Assembly: GCF_049445995.1 (NCBI RefSeq)
Contig: NZ_JBMSDZ010000006.1
Location: 174,133-238,132, forward strand
Direction of reading: 5' to 3'
Length of the DNA stretch: 64,000 nucleotides
Origin: Dyella_A sp049445995
GTDB lineage: Bacteria > Pseudomonadota > Gammaproteobacteria > Xanthomonadales > Rhodanobacteraceae
In this document: one piece after another, positions 27,427 through 37,808 of the stretch
Layout of the letters: each line of letters starts with the position of its first letter
Numbering within the stretch: the stretch's first letter is position 1
Notes under the pieces: generated by a model
The model's database searches: none
What the model was told of the DNA's origin: nothing
What the model saw: the letters and a program-made list of their open reading frames with translations, nothing else
Program-made: the position numbers and the translations under genes

Positions 27427-27897
27427 ATGGTCGCCGTGAGCCGGCCCGACAGCGAAATCCGCGCCCTGCGCGTGCAGGATCTCGATGCGGTCGCCGCGAT
27501 GGAGGCCGACTCGTACGAGTTTCCCTGGAGCCGCGGCATCTTCGCCGACTGCCTGCGCGCCGGGCATCCGTGTTGGGTGCTGTGGGTACGCGGCGAGATC
27601 GCCGGCTACGGCATCCTGTCGATCGCCGCGGGCGAGGCACACGTCCTCAACCTCTGCATCGGCCGGGACTGGCGCGGGCTGGGCCTGGGCCGCCGCCTGC
27701 TGCTGCGCCTGCTCGACGTGATCCGCTGGAGCGGCGCCGAACGGATTTTCCTCGAAGTGCGCCCGTCCAACCCGGTCGCGCAGAAGCTCTACGCCTCGAT
27801 CGGCTTCGTCGAGATCGGCCGGCGCCCGCGCTACTACCCGGCGCGGGATGGGCGGGAGGATGCGATCGTGATGGAGCTCGTGCTCGCCGCGCGATAG
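27427..27897 (+). CDS. rimI: Ribosomal protein S18-alanine N-acetyltransferase
   Basis: 156 residues of the GNAT fold. Acetyl-CoA motif RDWRGLGLGRRLLLRLL lies at about residues 78-94, preceded by EAHVLNLCI and followed by IFLEVRPSNPVAQKLYASIG, which is characteristic of RimI. It acetylates the N-terminal alanine of S18. It starts two bases after the HolD-like stop, and the pssA-holD-rimI run looks like one operon. Confidence 0.88.
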   Translation: MVAVSRPDSEIRALRVQDLDAVAAMEADSYEFPWSRGIFADCLRAGHPCWVLWVRGEIAGYGILSIAAGEAHVLNLCIGRDWRGLGLGRRLLLRLLDVIRWSGAERIFLEVRPSNPVAQKLYASIGFVEIGRRPRYYPARDGREDAIVMELVLAAR

Positions 27898-27926
27898 CTC
27901 GGTCGCGCGCCTCACCGGTTGTCGTT

Positions 27927-28010
27927 GTAGGAGCGCACCCTGTGCGCGAATGCTCTTGGCTCTGATGTCGATCAGGAGCAAAGACATTCGCGCACAGGGT
28001 GCGCTCCTAC
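27927..28010. repeat. Inverted pair of GTAG-headed REPs (BIME)
   Basis: The arms GTAGGAGCGCACCCTGTGCG and reverse complement are identical to those at 6100-6183; the central spacer differs slightly. It sits between the convergent rimI and valS genes. Confidence 0.8.
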
Positions 28011-28022
28011 GGGCGCGGAGGA

Positions 28023-31000
28023 TCAGCCGAGCTTGGCCGCCTGCTCGCGCAGTGCCGTCAACGTGGTGTTCCAGTCCACGATGCGCTGGCGCTCCTGTGC
28101 CACCACCTCGGCTGGCGCGTTGGCGACGAAGTTGGCGTTGCCGAGCTTGCCTTCGCACTTCCTGATCTCGCCCTCGATGCGGGCGATTTCCCTGGTCAGG
28201 CGTGTCTTTTCGGCGCTGAGGTCGATCAGGCCTTCCAGCGGAATCAGCACGCGCAGCGAGCCGACCACGGCGGCCGCGGCGGCCGGTTCGTCGGCGCCCG
28301 CTTCGATCCACTGCGGGGTTTCCACGCGGGCGAGGAAGCTGATCTGCGCGGCGAACTTGGCGGCGCGGGCGTGATCGCCGGCATCGCCGTCGGCCAGCAG
28401 CAGCGGGATGGTCTTGCCCGGGGCGATGTTCATTTCCGCGCGGATCCTGCGCACGCCGGAGAGCACGGCCTTGAACCATTCGATCTCAGCGGTGGCGGCC
28501 TCGTCGGCGGCGAAGTCGGCAGCCTGCGGGTAATTGCAAAGAATCAGCAGCTCTTCTGAAGAGTCCGGCATGGATGCCGGTTTGTTCTTTGCGCTCAGGG
28601 AGGAGCGCACAGGCAACTCCTGCCAGATTTCCTCGGTGATGAACGGGATGATCGGATGCAGCGCGCGCAGCATCGTTTCCAGCACCACCAGCAGGGTGTG
28701 CCGGGTGGAGGCCGCGGCGGTGGCGTCGTCGCCGTTGAGTGCAGGCTTGGACAGCTCCAGGAACCAGTCGCAGTACTCGTTCCACACGAACTCGTAGAGC
28801 GACTGCGCAAGCAGGTCGAAGCGGTAGCTGGTGAAGTGCTGCTCCACTTCGGCCAGCGTCTGCTTGAGGCGGGTGAGGATCCAGCGCTCGGCTTCGGTGA
28901 CGGGCTTGGCAAAGCCCCTCTCCCCTCGGGAGAGGGGTTGGGGTGAGGGTGCGGAGGTGCCGGAAGCCTGCGCTCCGCCCGTACCCTCACCCGGCGCATC
29001 CGCGCCACCCTCTCCCGCGGGGAGAGGGGATTCCAGATTCATCAGCACGAAGCGCGCTGCGTTCCACAGCTTGTTGCAGAACGCCTTGTAGCCCTCGGCA
29101 CGCTTGATGTCGAAGTTGATCGTGCGGCTGTAGCTGGCCAGTGCGGCGAAGGTGAAGCGCAGTGCATCGGTACCGATCGCGGTGATGCCGGCGGGGTAGT
29201 CCTTGCGCACGCGCTTCTCGACCTTCTCGCGCTCCTGCGGCAGCAGCAGGCTCCTGGTCGACTTGGCCACCAGCGGCTCCAGCGCGATGCCGTCGATCAG
29301 GTCCAGCGGGTCCAGCGTGTTGCCCTTGGACTTGGACATCTTCTGGCCCTCGGCGTCGCGCACGATGGCGTTGATGTACACCTCGCGGAACGGCACCTGG
29401 CCGGTGAAGTACCTGGTCGCCATCACCATGCGGGCGACCCAGAAGAAGATGATGTCGAAGCCGGTGACCAGCACCGCGCTGGGCAGGAAGATCCTGTCGT
29501 TCTCCCAGTTCGCCACCACCTCGCCGCGCTCGTTCTTCACCGGGCCGTCCATCGGCCAGCCCAGCGTGGAGAACGGCCACAGCGCGGCGGAGAACCAGGT
29601 GTCGAGCACGTCCTCGTCCTGGCGCAGCGCACCCACCGGCGGCTGCACGGCGTGGGCGCGCGCGTCGGCCTCGTCCTCGCCGACGAAGATGTTGCCCTGC
29701 TCGTCGTACCACGCCGGGATGCGGTGGCCCCACCAGAGCTGGCGGCTGATGCACCAGTCCTGGATGTTCTCCAGCCACTGCGTGTAGGTGGTGGACCAGT
29801 TCTCCGGCACGAAGGTGATCGCGCCGGAGCTCACCGCCTGCAGCGCCGGCTCGGTGATCGCCTTGCGCCCGCCGGGGCGGCCGTCGCGCAGCGTCTCGGA
29901 GGTGAGGTCGACGAACCACTGGTCGGTGAGCATCGGCTCGATCACTGCGCCCGAGCGCTGGCTCACCGGCACCTTGAGCTTGTGCGGCTTGGTTTCCACC
30001 AGCAGGCCGGCGGCTTCGAGGTCGGCGAGGACGGCCTTGCGGGCCTCGACGCGATCGAGTCCTCGGAACTTTTCAGGAATTAGCTCGAAAGTTGCCCGTC
30101 CATATTTTTGAGCCCCGTCCAGGTGGCCAGTGATCTCATCTGCATCGCGCGAGTACGCGTAGTCGTCGCTGGATTTGCTCTTAACCCGAGCGTCCAAGGT
30201 GAAGATGCTGATAAGACCTCCCTTCGGTAGGTCTTTCAGCTCATCGTTCTTGTGCCGTTCCCAGACTTGATAGTCGTTGAAGTCGTGTGCCGGGGTGATC
30301 TTCACGCAGCCGGTGCCGAACTCGCGATCGACGTAGTCGTCGGCGATCACCGGGATGGTGCGCCCGGTGAGCGGCAGGTGCAGCTGCTGGCCGATCAGGT
30401 GGGCGTAGCGCTCGTCTTCCGGGTGCACCGCCACCGCGACGTCACCCAGCATGGTCTCCGGACGCGTGGTGGCGACCACCACGCTCTCCGCGCCGTCGGT
30501 GGTCATGTAGCGGATCGACCACATCGAGCCGTCGCGCTCGACGTTGTCCACTTCGAGATCCGACACCGCCGTGCCCAGCGCCGGGTCCCAGTTCACCAGC
30601 CGGTTGCCGCGGTAGATCAGGCCGTCGCGGTACCACTGCACGAATACCTTGCGCACGGCGGCCGAGAGGCCCTCGTCCATGGTGAAGCGCTCGCGCGACC
30701 AGTCCGCCGCCACGCCAAGCCGGCGCATCTGGCGGGTGATGGTGGAGCCGGATTCCTCCTTCCACTGCCACACGCGCTCGACGAACGGCTCGCGGCCCAG
30801 GTCGTGGCGGGTCCTGCCCTCGGCGGCGAGCTGGTTCTCCACGATCTTCTGCGTGGCGATGCCGGCGTGATCCGTACCCACCTGCCACAGCGTGTTCATG
30901 CCGCGCATGCGCTGGTAGCGGATCAGCATGTCCATCACGGTCTGCTGGAACGCGTGGCCCATGTGCAGGGTGCCGGTGACGTTCGGCGGCGGCAGCAGGA

Positions 31001-31103
31001 TGCAGTACGGGTCGCCGTGGCCGGAGGGCCTGAACACGCCGCTCGCCTCCCAGCGGGCATACCAGGTGGACTCGATCTGGGCGGGTTCGAAGCTCTTTTC
31101 CAT
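28023..31103 (-). CDS. valS: Valyl-tRNA synthetase with an in-frame repeat insertion
   Basis: 1026 residues, about 75 longer than the Escherichia coli enzyme. It shows HIGH (PPPNVTGTLHMGHAF), the editing domain (TTRPETMLGDVAVAVHPED), KMSKS (GQKMSKSKGNTLDPL), the anticodon domain and a C-terminal coiled coil. Two oddities stand out. Bases 28915-29030 are a CCCTCTCCC-type repeat translated as a Gly/Pro/Glu-rich stretch (SPLPAGEGGADAPGEG..) in the linker before RWILTRLKQTL. Bases 30061-30300 are only about 53% GC by hand count against far GC-richer flanks, and encode an unusual segment (LKDLPKGGLISIFTLDARVK) in the editing region. Catalytic motifs are intact, so I expect it to be functional. Confidence 0.95.
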   Translation of the reverse strand: MEKSFEPAQIESTWYARWEASGVFRPSGHGDPYCILLPPPNVTGTLHMGHAFQQTVMDMLIRYQRMRGMNTLWQVGTDHAGIATQKIVENQLAAEGRTRHDLGREPFVERVWQWKEESGSTITRQMRRLGVAADWSRERFTMDEGLSAAVRKVFVQWYRDGLIYRGNRLVNWDPALGTAVSDLEVDNVERDGSMWSIRYMTTDGAESVVVATTRPETMLGDVAVAVHPEDERYAHLIGQQLHLPLTGRTIPVIADDYVDREFGTGCVKITPAHDFNDYQVWERHKNDELKDLPKGGLISIFTLDARVKSKSSDDYAYSRDADEITGHLDGAQKYGRATFELIPEKFRGLDRVEARKAVLADLEAAGLLVETKPHKLKVPVSQRSGAVIEPMLTDQWFVDLTSETLRDGRPGGRKAITEPALQAVSSGAITFVPENWSTTYTQWLENIQDWCISRQLWWGHRIPAWYDEQGNIFVGEDEADARAHAVQPPVGALRQDEDVLDTWFSAALWPFSTLGWPMDGPVKNERGEVVANWENDRIFLPSAVLVTGFDIIFFWVARMVMATRYFTGQVPFREVYINAIVRDAEGQKMSKSKGNTLDPLDLIDGIALEPLVAKSTRSLLLPQEREKVEKRVRKDYPAGITAIGTDALRFTFAALASYSRTINFDIKRAEGYKAFCNKLWNAARFVLMNLESPLPAGEGGADAPGEGTGGAQASGTSAPSPQPLSRGERGFAKPVTEAERWILTRLKQTLAEVEQHFTSYRFDLLAQSLYEFVWNEYCDWFLELSKPALNGDDATAAASTRHTLLVVLETMLRALHPIIPFITEEIWQELPVRSSLSAKNKPASMPDSSEELLILCNYPQAADFAADEAATAEIEWFKAVLSGVRRIRAEMNIAPGKTIPLLLADGDAGDHARAAKFAAQISFLARVETPQWIEAGADEPAAAAAVVGSLRVLIPLEGLIDLSAEKTRLTREIARIEGEIRKCEGKLGNANFVANAPAEVVAQERQRIVDWNTTLTALREQAAKLG
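28915..29030. repeat. CCCTCTCCC-type repeat inside the valS coding sequence
   Basis: CCCCTCTCCCCTCGGGAGAG with GGTTGGGGTGAGGGT on one side, and ACCCTCACC..CACCCTCTCCCGCGGGGAGAGGGG on the other, have the same architecture as the intergenic repeats at 2309, 8841 and 16361. All reading is open in the valS frame. See finding. Confidence 0.85.
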
Positions 31104-31173
31104 GGGGACTCGCTAATGACGCGGCCTGGGCAGGCGCGTCGTGATCGGGCGTAAAGGAATGTCTGATTTTGTC

Positions 31174-31259
31174 CGTCATTCCTGCGCAAGCAGGAATCCA
31201 GTGTCTTGGGTGTTCAGTCGCTTGAAGGCACTTCGATCCCAGCTTGCGCCGGGATGACG
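31174..31259. repeat. CGTCATTCC-ended inverted-repeat element
   Basis: Left end CGTCATTCCTGCGCAAGC and right end GCTTGCGCCGGGATGACG are inverted copies with a few differences. A related element is at 46229. Such CGTCATTCCCGCG...GGGATGACG elements are scattered in many proteobacteria. Confidence 0.65.
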
Positions 31260-31451
31260 AGCAAAAAGCCGGTTGTTCAGACCTTCCCGAAACGCGCCAT
31301 TGTACGGGCCGCGCCCGGGGCTGCCAAAAGCGGCATCCGCGAACGCGCCGGCGTGTGCGGGCTGGCATGACGCAGCGTGGGTTTCGCGCTTGGCCCGGAA
31401 TGCGAGAATCGCCGGACGCGGGTCGACCGCGGGCAGCAGGGCAGTCGGCAG

Positions 31452-32420
31452 GTGCGAACGATCAATGAGGGAGCGGCCGGGAACGCGCCGCAGGCACGGG
31501 CTCGCCGCGGTCGGCGATGGGGGCTCGCCCTGGCGCTGCTGGCAACGATGGCCACGGGCGCGGCACACGCCGAGGTGCCCCGGCCGGCCGGCTGGACGCT
31601 GCAGTTCGGCGACGACTTCGACGGTGCGGCGGGCCAGCTGCCCTCGGCCGAACGCTGGCGTGTCGACACCGGCCACGGCTATCCCGGCGGCCCCGCGAGC
31701 TGGGGCACGCACGAGGTGCAGCGCTACACCGCCGACCCGGCCAACGTGAGCCTGGACGGCCGCGGCCACCTGCGCATCACGCCGCGTCGCGACGCAGCGG
31801 GCGAGTGGACCTCGGCGCGCATCGAGACGCAGCGCGACGACTTCCGCCCGCCCGACGGCGGCGTGCTGCGGATGGAAGCGCGCCTGCGCATGCCGGACGT
31901 CAGCGGTGAGGCCGCGCTCGGCTACCAGCCGGCGTTCTGGGCGCTGGGCGAGAGCTTCCGCCGCACCGGCCAATGGCCGCAGGCGGGCGAGTTCGACATC
32001 ATGGAGAACGTCAACGGGCTCAACCTGGTGTGGGCCACCCTGCATTGCGGCGTGCTGCCGGGCGGGCCCTGCGACGAGCCCAACGGCCTCGGCCAGCACC
32101 GCCCCTGCGCCCCCACCACCTGCCAGGGCGGTTTCCACACCTACACCTTCGAATGGGACCGCCGCGTGGCGCCCGAGGCGCTGCGCTGGTACCTCGACGG
32201 CCGGCTCTACGGCGTGATCACCCGCGATCGCCTGCCGCCGGCCACGTGGCAGGAAATCACCGGCCAGCGCGGCTACTTCCTGCTGCTCAACGTCGCCATG
32301 GGCGGCGACTTCGCCTATGCGATCTCCGGCGGCCGCGACACGCCGGTGCCGGCGACCGAGCCGGGCCACCCGATGGTGGTGGATTACGTGGCGGTGTGGA
32401 CACGGGTCGGCCGGCCGTGA
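31452..32420 (+). CDS. Secreted glycoside hydrolase family 16 protein
   Basis: 322 residues. An Arg-rich start and signal peptide (RRGRRWGLALALLATMATGA, cleavage after AHA) are followed by a GH16 beta-jelly-roll. The catalytic motif ExDxxE appears as GEFDIMENVNG (about residue 180), with the two glutamates as nucleophile and acid/base; FWALGESFRRTGQWPQAGEF precedes it. GH16 members cleave beta-1,3/1,4-glucans such as laminarin and lichenan. Starts are ambiguous: a GTG at 31452 gives a sensible signal peptide, while a GTG at 31377 lies in sequence close to the valS promoter. It is divergent from valS. Confidence 0.88.
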   Translation: MRTINEGAAGNAPQARARRGRRWGLALALLATMATGAAHAEVPRPAGWTLQFGDDFDGAAGQLPSAERWRVDTGHGYPGGPASWGTHEVQRYTADPANVSLDGRGHLRITPRRDAAGEWTSARIETQRDDFRPPDGGVLRMEARLRMPDVSGEAALGYQPAFWALGESFRRTGQWPQAGEFDIMENVNGLNLVWATLHCGVLPGGPCDEPNGLGQHRPCAPTTCQGGFHTYTFEWDRRVAPEALRWYLDGRLYGVITRDRLPPATWQEITGQRGYFLLLNVAMGGDFAYAISGGRDTPVPATEPGHPMVVDYVAVWTRVGRP

Positions 32421-32446
32421 ATTTTCCGGCCGCGACCATCGCGGCC

Positions 32447-33517
32447 TTACGCCGGGCGCAGCGTGCGGCCGTAGGCGTGCACCTCGTCCACCAGCACCTT
32501 CACGTGTTCCGGGTCGACTTCCGGCGTGATGCCGTGGCCGAGGTTGAACACGTGGCCGGGGTGGTTGCCGTAGCTGTCCAGCACGGCGCGCGCCTCGCGG
32601 CGGATCACCTCGGGCGAGGCGCGCAGGATCGCCGGATCGAGATTGCCCTGCAGCGCCACCTTGCCGGCCACGGCGCGGCGGGCGTCGGCCAGGTCGAGGG
32701 TCCAGTCCACGCCCAGCGCGGCGCAGCCGGTGTCGGCCATCTCGGCCAGGTGCGCGCCGGCGCCCTTGGAGAACAGGATCACCGGCAGCGCGCCGGCCAC
32801 CGCGTCGGCCTTCAGTGCCTCCACCACGTGCTGCATATAGCGCAGCGAGAACTCGCGGAACGGCGCGGGGCCGAGCAGGCCGCCCCAGGTGTCGAACACC
32901 ATCAGTGCCTGCGCGCCGGCACGGGCCTGGGCGATCAGATAGGCCGCGACGGCGCGCGCCAGCGTGTCGAGCAACTGGTGGGCGAGCGCCGGCTCGTTCC
33001 AGCACATCGCCTTGAGCGTGGCGAAATCCTTCGAGCCCTGGCCCTCGACCATGTAGCAGGCCAGCGTCCACGGGCTGCCGGAGAAGCCGATCAGCGGCAC
33101 GCGGCCGTCCAGCTCCTGGCGGATCAGCCGCACCGCGTCCATCACGTAGCGCAGCTCGCCGTCCATGTCGGGGACGGTCAGATTCTGGATCGCCGCCGCG
33201 TCACGCACGGGACGGGTGAACTGCGGACCTTCGCCCGCGGCGAAACTGAGCCCAAGCCCCATCGCGTCGGGGATGGTGAGGATGTCGGAGAACAGGATCG
33301 CCGCGTCGAGATCGAACCGTTCCAATGGCTGCAGCGTCACCTCGCAGGCGAACTCGGGGTGCTGCGCCAGCCCCATGAAGCTGCCGGCGCGTTCGCGGGT
33401 GGCGCGGTATTCGGGCAGGTAGCGACCGGCCTGGCGCATCACCCAGATCGGCGTGGTGTCGGTGGGTTCGCGGCGCAGGGCGCGCAGGAAGCGGTCGTTT
33501 TTCAGGGGGGCGGACAT
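32447..33517 (-). CDS. hemE: Uroporphyrinogen decarboxylase
   Basis: 356 residues, normal for HemE. It contains the N-terminal signature TPIWVMRQAGRYLPEYRATR, the active-site aspartate in ILFSDILTIPDAMGLGL, GFSGSPWTLACYMVEG and the C-terminal FNLGHGITPEVDPEHV. It decarboxylates uroporphyrinogen III to coproporphyrinogen III in cytoplasmic haem synthesis. ATG 33517 matches the family start; the upstream extension runs through a REP element. Confidence 0.96.
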   Translation of the reverse strand: MSAPLKNDRFLRALRREPTDTTPIWVMRQAGRYLPEYRATRERAGSFMGLAQHPEFACEVTLQPLERFDLDAAILFSDILTIPDAMGLGLSFAAGEGPQFTRPVRDAAAIQNLTVPDMDGELRYVMDAVRLIRQELDGRVPLIGFSGSPWTLACYMVEGQGSKDFATLKAMCWNEPALAHQLLDTLARAVAAYLIAQARAGAQALMVFDTWGGLLGPAPFREFSLRYMQHVVEALKADAVAGALPVILFSKGAGAHLAEMADTGCAALGVDWTLDLADARRAVAGKVALQGNLDPAILRASPEVIRREARAVLDSYGNHPGHVFNLGHGITPEVDPEHVKVLVDEVHAYGRTLRPA

Positions 33518-33585
33518 GAGCGTGCCTTGGCAGATCGATGGGTGAGGGCGGATCGGAGACGGTCCTGCACGGATGTCGGCTGGCT

Positions 33586-33658
33586 GTAGGAGCGCACCCT
33601 GTGCGCGAACAACACCGGCCCCGTAGCTCGATCCTTCGCCCACAAAGCGGGCTCCTAC
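33586..33658. repeat. GTAG-headed REP pair, asymmetric
   Basis: The left arm GTAGGAGCGCACCCTGTGCG is identical to the other BIMEs, but the right arm is a different end (CACAAAGCGGGCTCCTAC), so two REP subtypes are joined. It sits upstream of hemE. Confidence 0.7.
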
Positions 33659-33679
33659 AGGCATCGGCGGATCGAGCGA

Positions 33680-33940
33680 TCAACGTTGATAGGGCCCATC
33701 CAGGCCCTGGCTGAACATCACGCGGTAGCCGCGCTTGAGCTGGGCATCGCGCGCCTTCTCGAATGCGGCGATCGCCTCGTCGCGCTCCAGGTACTGCTCG
33801 CGCCTGAGCGTGGCCTTGCCGCCCTGCGTGCCGGTTTCGCGGTACAGCGTCCAGCCGCCGAGCAGATCCTGCTCGAGCACGATCTGGACGTAGCGCGGTG
33901 CTTCGGTCGCGGCGGGCGGGGTTTGCAGGTAGAGGCGCAT
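33680..33940 (-). CDS. WGR-domain protein
   Basis: 86 residues consisting of little more than a WGR domain: LQTPPAATEAPRYVQIVLEQ, then GGWTLYRETGTQGGKATLRR (WGR written here as WTL.R.G) and the helix DEAIAAFEKARDAQLKRGY. WGR domains occur in PARPs and in small bacterial proteins, and are thought to bind nucleic acid. It is the last gene of a minus-strand run (glnS, deaminase, VTT, this). Confidence 0.8.
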   Translation of the reverse strand: MRLYLQTPPAATEAPRYVQIVLEQDLLGGWTLYRETGTQGGKATLRREQYLERDEAIAAFEKARDAQLKRGYRVMFSQGLDGPYQR

Positions 33941-34029
33941 GGCGTCCGGGGAGGGTGGTTCGGGTGCGGCCGGGAGGCCGCAAACGCGCCATTCTAGAAG
34001 GCCGGCGCCGATGGCGCGAGCGCGCCGGT

Positions 34030-34746
34030 TCAGTGTTCCGGCGGTGGCGGCATGCGGCGATGGCGGGTGAACCGCTCGGCCAGCAGCGGCAGCAGCGAGA
34101 TAAGCGCGATGCCGCCCAGCGGCAGCAGCACGCTGCGGTGGAACAGCAGGCCCAGTCCGATATGGTCGCTCTGGCTGAGCGCATCGCCGAGCCCGGCGCC
34201 GACCAGGTTCTCGAACACCAGCGTCACCGTGCCGCCCAGCCAGGTGGCGCCGAGGAACAGCCACGGCCCGCAGCGCAGCCAGGCCAGACAGACGGTCACC
34301 GCACCGAACGGCAGCACCGGCACGAAGCGCAGGAACAGCGTGTAGCTCACCGGATGGTGGGCGAAGCCGTGGCGCAGGCGCTCGACCATCCGCGGCGGAC
34401 ACTTGCGGCCGGCGCCGAAGGCGTAGCGGCTGGCCAGGAACAGGATCAGCGAGCCCAGCGTGAGCGCGATCGAGGAATAGATCGTGCCCTCCACCACGCC
34501 GAAGGCGAAGCCGCCGGCGAGGATGATCACGATGGTGCCGGGAATGCCGGTGGCCATGCCCAGCGTCAGCAGGCCGATGTAGGCCAGCCGCGACAGCCAC
34601 GGCGCGATGGCGATCTCCGCGCGCAGGCGCTCCTGGTGCGCCACCAGGTATTCCGGACTGAACCGGGCGAGCGTGCCGGACGCATACAGCGCAATGCCGG
34701 CGAGCACCAGCAGGATCAGCGGCAGCGCGGCACGCAGCCGGCTCAA
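34030..34746 (-). CDS. TVP38/TMEM64 (VTT-domain) membrane protein
   Basis: 238 residues with about five or six membrane helices. The VTT core is seen in LGMATGIPGTIVIILAGGFA (G-x-P-x-G turn) and HHPVSYTLFLRFVPVLPFGA (F.R..P..PF). The family is related to DedA and is thought to move lipids or maintain membrane homeostasis. A TTG at 34746 is the likely start because it overlaps the deaminase stop (TTGA), which implies coupling; no ATG gives a sensible N-terminus. Confidence 0.82.
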   Translation of the reverse strand: MSRLRAALPLILLVLAGIALYASGTLARFSPEYLVAHQERLRAEIAIAPWLSRLAYIGLLTLGMATGIPGTIVIILAGGFAFGVVEGTIYSSIALTLGSLILFLASRYAFGAGRKCPPRMVERLRHGFAHHPVSYTLFLRFVPVLPFGAVTVCLAWLRCGPWLFLGATWLGGTVTLVFENLVGAGLGDALSQSDHIGLGLLFHRSVLLPLGGIALISLLPLLAERFTRHRRMPPPPEH

Positions 34747-35300
34747 TAGCCCGGCCCGCTTTCGCCGTAGGCGGCGAGCACCGTGCGCGCCTGCTGGCGC
34801 AGGATGTCGCGGCGCACGGCGATGCCGCGGCGCTCCAGCTCGCCGATCCAGTCGGCCGGCAGCGGGCCCTCGTCGAAGTCGGTCAGCTCCTCCACGTCGG
34901 CCGCGCGGGCGCCGATCAGCAGCTCGTCGATGCCCGCCCACACCGTGGCGCCGTAGCACTGACAGCACGGCTGCGCGCTGGTGGCCAGCACGTAATGCCC
35001 GCCGTCCTCGTTGAGGCGGAAGCGCTGCAGCCGCTGCTGGGCACCCATGTACGCCATCATCTCGGCGTGTGCCACCGAGCAGTTCTGCGCGATCACCCGG
35101 TTCACGCCGGCGGCGATCAGCCGCCCTCCGCCGTCGAACACGGCCGCGCCGAACGGGCCGCCGCTGCCGTTGGCCACGTTGTGGCGCGACAGCTCGATCG
35201 CCAACCCCACGCGCTCCTCGTCGGTGAGGTAACGGCGCGCGGTGTCGGCCACGTCGCCCAGCCATGGCGGCAGGGTGAGATGGATCTGGATCGGAAGCAT
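34743..35300 (-). CDS. Cytidine/deoxycytidylate-type nucleobase deaminase
   Basis: 185 residues. The zinc site HAE (SVAHAEMMAYMG) and PCxxC (SAQPCCQCYGATVW) are those of CMP/dCMP deaminases. Length and the GGPFGAAVFDGGGRLIAAGV segment fit the guanine deaminase/tRNA adenosine deaminase-like branch acting on free bases or nucleosides. The exact substrate cannot be told from sequence. ATG 35300 follows glnS by 11 bp, suggesting one transcript. Confidence 0.82.
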   Translation of the reverse strand: MLPIQIHLTLPPWLGDVADTARRYLTDEERVGLAIELSRHNVANGSGGPFGAAVFDGGGRLIAAGVNRVIAQNCSVAHAEMMAYMGAQQRLQRFRLNEDGGHYVLATSAQPCCQCYGATVWAGIDELLIGARAADVEELTDFDEGPLPADWIGELERRGIAVRRDILRQQARTVLAAYGESGPGY

Positions 35301-35311
35301 CGCCACCGGAC

Positions 35312-37066
<1,755 letters not shown>

Positions 37067-37196
37067 CGGGTGACTTCGGCTCGCGACGCGGGGGGCGGAA
37101 ATCCGCGAGTTTACCCGGTCGCAGGTTGCCGGCCATCGGCAAGCCCCGCTGCGGCGGCGCTTGCCGGGGCCACGCATCCCCACTAGCGTGCGGGGC

Positions 37197-37472
37197 ATGC
37201 ACATCGCCTACCGCGCCGAAACCCTGATCGATGCCCACCTGGTGAAGGACGCGCTGGAGCGTGCCGAGATCCCCGCCTTCGTCACCGGCGAATACCTCAC
37301 CGGCGGCGTGGGCCAGTTGCCGGCGATGGATTACGTGTTGGTGATGGTGCCCGAATCGGCTCGGGCAGCCGCTGCGGCGGTTGTCGGCGAGGTCGGCTGC
37401 GCCCTCGCCGAGGCACGCCAGGAGGCATCCGGCTGGACCGACGCCCCCGGGACGGTGGTCATCCCAGGGTGA
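37197..37472 (+). CDS. DUF2007-domain protein (putative signal-transducing protein)
   Basis: 91 residues. The DUF2007 core is IAYRAETLIDAHLVKDALER through EIPAFVTGEYLTGGVGQLPA and DYVLVMVPESARAAAA. The fold is ACT/GlnB-like, and function is unknown. Its TGA stop is the first three bases of a repeat element (next entry). It is divergent from glnS with 130 bp between starts. Confidence 0.82.
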   Translation: MHIAYRAETLIDAHLVKDALERAEIPAFVTGEYLTGGVGQLPAMDYVLVMVPESARAAAAAVVGEVGCALAEARQEASGWTDAPGTVVIPG

Positions 37473-37567
37473 GAGGCTGAGAAAAAATCGCCCGCCTGCT
37501 GCGACCGTCGCCAAACGCCCGTGCCGGCGGCGCGCTCGCTACGGCGGTCGAATGTTTCCCAGCCTCA
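37471..37567. repeat. Stop-codon-associated repeat, copy 1
   Basis: Begins GAGAGGCTGAGAAAAAATCG one base inside the DUF2007 TGA and ends CGAATGTTTCCCAGCCTC, a degraded inverse of the left end. The middle contains CTGCTGCGACCGTCGCCAAACG. A fuller copy follows the SerC-like gene at 40175. Confidence 0.8.
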
Positions 37568-37641
37568 GCGCATGGCCTGCCCCATGACATGTTGAGGAAA
37601 GCCACGGGCAGGAGCATGGCGGCCGGTGTCACCCTTTTGCG

Positions 37642-37799
37642 GCCTGTCGGGCTTTGCACGGCCGGGCTGCGAATCCGGCGGTGCGGTCCCTGTTTCCGCC
37701 GCTTCGCCGACCCATGGAACCACCATGGGCCGACGAAACGTCGAAAACCTGTTCTCGCCCAGCCGACTTCTCGCCTCGACCAAGCAAAGCCCGACAGGC
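37642..37799. repeat. Element with CCTGTCGGGCTTTGC inverted ends
   Basis: GCCTGTCGGGCTTTGC at 37642 is mirrored by GCAAAGCCCGACAGGC ending at 37799. The left 40 bp, with CGGCCGGGCTGCGAATCCG, reappear inside the ArnT-like gene at 56794. It lies in the 336-bp gap before the ATP-grasp gene, which otherwise shows only the preceding repeat and no gene. Confidence 0.75.
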
Positions 37800-37808
37800 T
37801 GCTAGCCC

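Noticed and set aside
30252..31154. 300-codon plus-strand frame opposite valS
   Set aside because: Shadow of valS: His/Arg/Val-rich with no motif.
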